A DNA stretch of 64,000 nucleotides, taken from JAFGCY01 sp964609245 (lineage in GTDB: Bacteria; 4484-113; JAFGCY01). The stretch is taken from positions 1 through 64,000 of the forward strand of contig CAZSSB010000008.1 in NCBI GenBank assembly GCA_964609245.1, read 5' to 3'. Below the pieces are notes generated by a model. That model saw only the letters and a list, made by a program, of their open reading frames with translations. It was not told where the DNA came from and made no database searches. Within the stretch, counting starts at the first letter, position 1. Each line of letters starts with the position of its first letter. The translations under genes were made by a program, and so were the position numbers. Positions 61,089-64,000 of the stretch are shown here, in pieces.

Positions 61089-63641
61089 CTATCGCTCCTG
61101 CTCACCCGGCGGCTTGAACAGGCCCAGCTGGATGGCGCGGCGGGCTCTGGCCCGGGCCTCGTCCTTGACCTCCTCCAGCTCTCTGAGGATCTGGCGCGCG
61201 CGCTCGACAACCTCATCCGGCAGGCCCGCCAGCGCGGCGACCTCGATGCCGTAGCTGTCGCTGGCCGCCCCCGGCTCCACGCGGTAGAGGAACACGAAGC
61301 GGCCCCCCTCCTGCGCCACCGTGACCTGGAAGTTCCTGACCCGGATCAGCAGCTGTTCGAGGTCCGTCAGCTCGAAGAAGTGGGTGGCGAACAGCGTCAG
61401 CGGCCGGCGGGGATGCTCGTGCAGGAACTCCACCACCGCCTTGGCGATGCTGATCCCGTCATACGTGCTGGTCCCGCGCCCGACCTCGTCCAGCAGGATC
61501 AGGCTGTGCCCCGAGCAGGTGTTCAGGATCTCGGCGGTCTCCACCATCTCGACCATGAAGGTGGACTGGCCGCGGGCCAGATAGTCCTGGGCCCCCACCC
61601 GCGTGTAGATCCTCCGCATCACGGGCAGGACGGCCTTCTTTGCTGGAACGAAACCACCTAGTTGGTTTATGATGCAGCAGAGGGCCACCATCCGGAGGTA
61701 GGTGCTCTTGCCGCCCATGTTGGGGCCGGTCAGCACCATGATCTGCTGGCCATCGGTATCCAGGAAGCAGTCGGCCGGGGTATAGTGGCGCTCGCCGACG
61801 GCCTGCTCCACAATCGGATGGCGGCCGCCCTCGATCTCGAGGCGGACCGGCCCCTCCTCGCCCCCGGCCAGATCGGGCCGGACCCACTCCCGCTCGCGGG
61901 CCACCATCGCCAGGCTGAGCAGCACGTCGGCCTCCGCGGCGGCGCGGGCCGCCTGGGCCAGCTGGCCGGCTTGCTCCGCCACCTGGCCGCAGAGCTCCTC
62001 ATAAAGCTCACGCTCGCGCCCCGCCAGCTTCGCCTCGGCGCCCTGCATCTCGCTCTCGCGCCGCCTGAGTTCCGGCGTGACAAAGCGCTCGTGGTTGACC
62101 AGCGTCTGGCGGCGCTCGTAATCGTCCGGCACCAGCGCCAGATTGGCCTTGCTGACCTCGATGAACCAGCCGAAGGCACCGGTGTGGCGCACCTTCAGCG
62201 TGCGGATGCCCGTGCGCTCGCGCTCCTGCTCCTGATAGCCCTCGAACCAGCTGTGACCGCCATGGACCAGCGAGCGCAGTTCATCAACTCGTTCGTCCGC
62301 TCCGGCGCGGATCACCCCGCCGTCACTGAGCTTCACCGGCGGCTCGTCGGCCAGCATCTGGTCCAGTGCAGCGTGCAGTGCACTGAAGCCGCCGATCTGC
62401 CCGCCGAGCTGCGCAAGGCAGGCGTCGCCGGTGTCCATGAGCTGCCGCCCCAGCTCGCCGAGCGGCGGCAGGGATTCGCAAAGGGCCCGCAGCTCCTTGG
62501 GGTGGGTGCGGCGGAGGGTGACGCGCTGGACGATGCGCTCGACGTCCTGGATCGCGCGCAGCAGGCCGGCCATCGAGTCGGCGAGGTCACGGCCGTGCAG
62601 CATCAGCTGCACAGCGGAGTGGCGCCTGACGATGACCTCGGCGTCCGCATCGGGGCTGAGCAGCCGGGCCTTGAGCCGGCGGCGGCCGGCGCTGCTCTGG
62701 CAGCGGCTCAGGGTGTCATAGAGGCTGCCGCCGTGGGCGGCCGGGTCGAGGCTTGCCAGCAGCTCCAGGTGGACGCTCGATCGCGCGTCGAGGTAGAGAT
62801 GGTCATCCGGGGGGACGAAGACCGGATAGAGGCTGATCTGGCCGACCTTGAAGGTCTCCTTTAGATAGCGGATCAGGGCCAGCAGCGCTGCCTGAGCCGC
62901 CCGGGCGGTGCCAATGCCAATGGAATCCAACGAGTTGGTATTGAAGTAGCGCGTCAGGAAGAACTCTGTGTCCTTGCTGCCCGGGACGGCGTCATACGTA
63001 TGGACCACCGCCTTGCCGATCGAGCCGCTCAGCTCGCCGAGCGCGGGGTCGCCCGCCAGCGCGGCGGGCAGCAGCAGCTCGGCGGGGCGATGCCGAAGCA
63101 CGCGTGTGAGCAGCTCACCGAGCGGCTGCCCCGGCAGTTCACTCAACTCGACGCGGCCGCCGCTGCTCTCCAGCAGCGCGAGGCCGAAGCGCCCGCCGCG
63201 CTCGGCGAGCACCGCCAGGAAGTTGCCGGAGTCGGCGCTGAGGTATTCGTCCTCGATCAGGGTGCCGGCGGTGATTACGCGCGTCACGGCGCGCTCCACC
63301 AGCCCCCTGGCCTGGGCCGGGTCCTCGGTCTGCTCGCAGATCGCCGCCACCTCGCCGGCCTCGACCAGGCGCTTGATGTAGCGCACGCTGGCGTGGTGCG
63401 GGATGCCGCACATCGCCACCTTGTAGCCCTTGTGGCAGCTGCGGCTGGTCAGCGTCAGGCCAAGTACTTCGGCGCCGCGCACGGCATCGGGCCCGAACAT
63501 CTCATAGAAGTCGCCCAGCCGGTAGAGCAGCAGCGCGTCCGGATGCTCGGCCTTGATCGCGGTGTACTGCCGGAACAGCGGCGTCAGCTTGTCCCGCTGC
63601 GGGGGGAAGTCCGCGTGCACGCCGGGCGGCAGCATGGTCAT
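61089..63641 (-). CDS. mutS: DNA mismatch repair protein MutS
   Basis: 850 residues. Mismatch-recognition domain I carries LYRLGDFYEMFGPDA with the Phe-x-Glu that contacts the mismatch; domain V has Walker A GPNMGGKSTYLRM near residue 640, LILLDEVGRGTSTYDG and ATHFFELTDL. Domain order and length fit MutS1. Its C-terminal tail is short. TATAAT sits exactly 9 bases before the ATG and no Shine-Dalgarno is visible. mutL is not in the window. Confidence 0.97.
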   Translation of the reverse strand: MTMLPPGVHADFPPQRDKLTPLFRQYTAIKAEHPDALLLYRLGDFYEMFGPDAVRGAEVLGLTLTSRSCHKGYKVAMCGIPHHASVRYIKRLVEAGEVAAICEQTEDPAQARGLVERAVTRVITAGTLIEDEYLSADSGNFLAVLAERGGRFGLALLESSGGRVELSELPGQPLGELLTRVLRHRPAELLLPAALAGDPALGELSGSIGKAVVHTYDAVPGSKDTEFFLTRYFNTNSLDSIGIGTARAAQAALLALIRYLKETFKVGQISLYPVFVPPDDHLYLDARSSVHLELLASLDPAAHGGSLYDTLSRCQSSAGRRRLKARLLSPDADAEVIVRRHSAVQLMLHGRDLADSMAGLLRAIQDVERIVQRVTLRRTHPKELRALCESLPPLGELGRQLMDTGDACLAQLGGQIGGFSALHAALDQMLADEPPVKLSDGGVIRAGADERVDELRSLVHGGHSWFEGYQEQERERTGIRTLKVRHTGAFGWFIEVSKANLALVPDDYERRQTLVNHERFVTPELRRRESEMQGAEAKLAGRERELYEELCGQVAEQAGQLAQAARAAAEADVLLSLAMVAREREWVRPDLAGGEEGPVRLEIEGGRHPIVEQAVGERHYTPADCFLDTDGQQIMVLTGPNMGGKSTYLRMVALCCIINQLGGFVPAKKAVLPVMRRIYTRVGAQDYLARGQSTFMVEMVETAEILNTCSGHSLILLDEVGRGTSTYDGISIAKAVVEFLHEHPRRPLTLFATHFFELTDLEQLLIRVRNFQVTVAQEGGRFVFLYRVEPGAASDSYGIEVAALAGLPDEVVERARQILRELEEVKDEARARARRAIQLGLFKPPGEQER

Positions 63642-63650
63642 CGGGCGATG

Positions 63651-63656
63651 ATTATA
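63651..63656 (-). promoter_or_regulatory. mutS -10 box for a leaderless transcript
   Basis: TATAAT on the minus strand at 63651-63656, then 9 bases, then the mutS ATG. Confidence 0.6.
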
Positions 63657-63685
63657 GCTGAGCCGCCCCGCCGGGGCCCGCGGCG

Positions 63686-64000
63686 CTAGGGCTCCACCAC
63701 CACCGTGAGCTCGAACGAGTCGGCGATTTCGTCATCGTCCTCCTCCAGCGACGCGAACTCCAGCGTCAGCCGCGTCGTGCCGGGTCCCCGGGCGTGGAAG
63801 ATCAGTTCGCGGTGGGAGTTGCCGCCGTAGCGCGACGGCTGATCGGTCTCGATCAGCTGTTTGCGCTTGAACTCCAGGATGTTCTGGTCGAGATCTTCGA
63901 GTTCCCAGAGGAAGGCGCCGGGCCTGGCGTCGAGCAGCACGATCAGCCGCGAGCCCTGGGTGATCGTGACGGTGGTGTTGTTATCGTCCTGGGTAACGGT
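63686..64000 (-). CDS. Chagasin-like (I42) protease inhibitor domain, partial
   Basis: The frame is open to the window edge; the 5' end is outside. The visible 104 residues start TVTQDDNNTTVTITQGSRL and continue with VLLDARPGAFLWELEDLDQNILEF and LIFHARGPGTTRLTLEFASLEE, matching the strand order of I42 cysteine-protease inhibitors: the NPTTGYxW loop is replaced by DARPGAFLW, and the RPW loop is not obvious. It could be a domain at the C-terminus of a longer secreted protein. Inhibition is not assured. Confidence 0.65.
   Translation of the reverse strand, partial: TVTQDDNNTTVTITQGSRLIVLLDARPGAFLWELEDLDQNILEFKRKQLIETDQPSRYGGNSHRELIFHARGPGTTRLTLEFASLEEDDDEIADSFELTVVVEP

Overview
The window is a high-GC bacterial chromosome segment packed with housekeeping genes and secreted or membrane proteins. 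No rRNA, tRNA, CRISPR array, prophage or integron was recognised. A 100-N scaffold gap at 51778-51877 shows it comes from a draft assembly, probably of an uncultivated organism. Core genes (purQ, lspA, menG, ftsY, ffh, topA, dprA, tatA, tatC, hupB, rimO, mutS, sucD, a primary-type sigma factor) show a bacterium that makes menaquinone and has Sec/SRP and Tat export. Many lipoproteins, and a promoter style in which a TANNNT box sits 6-9 bases before the start codon with no Shine-Dalgarno sequence, recall lineages with abundant leaderless mRNAs (Deinococcus-Thermus, Actinobacteria and some uncultivated phyla). I do not assign a phylum.

Layout. 1-12100: purQ, lspA, an MscS channel, menG, several unknown membrane proteins, a SurA/PpiC-like foldase and ftsY. 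12300-25750: an HD-domain protein behind a small upstream ORF, a CAP-domain lipoprotein, poorly characterised envelope proteins, a dockerin-bearing lipoprotein, sucD, two methyltransferases, a C39-like membrane protease and a TIM-barrel lipoprotein. 25750-32300: hupB with a consensus promoter and two DnaA-box-like sites, convergent to a sigma factor gene; then a dprA-topA-tatA-tatC operon. 32300-44600: a TIGR03790 lipoprotein, a RAYT transposase gene embedded in GTAG-headed palindromes, a transglutaminase-fold protein, an FMN reductase, a hemerythrin, ffh, a PadR/membrane protein pair and rimO. 44600-52400: a lytic transglycosylase, an mntABCD-like metal ABC transporter and a saccharopine dehydrogenase-family gene split by the scaffold gap. 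52400-64000: a giant fn3-like repeat lipoprotein, three multihaem cytochromes c (12, 4 and 5 haem sites), a baeRF3 protein, mutS and a partial chagasin-like inhibitor.

The observations that stand out are: (1) a RAYT gene with at least two dozen GTAG-headed palindromes of about eight stem sequences in seven intergenic clusters, including two elements that supply the stop codons of menG and ffh; (2) the leaderless promoter rule; (3) two apparently undescribed domain families, one in two paralogous membrane proteins and one shared by three lipoproteins; (4) a multihaem cytochrome cluster with a Fur-box-like palindrome; (5) evidence that the N gap is a scaffolding artefact.
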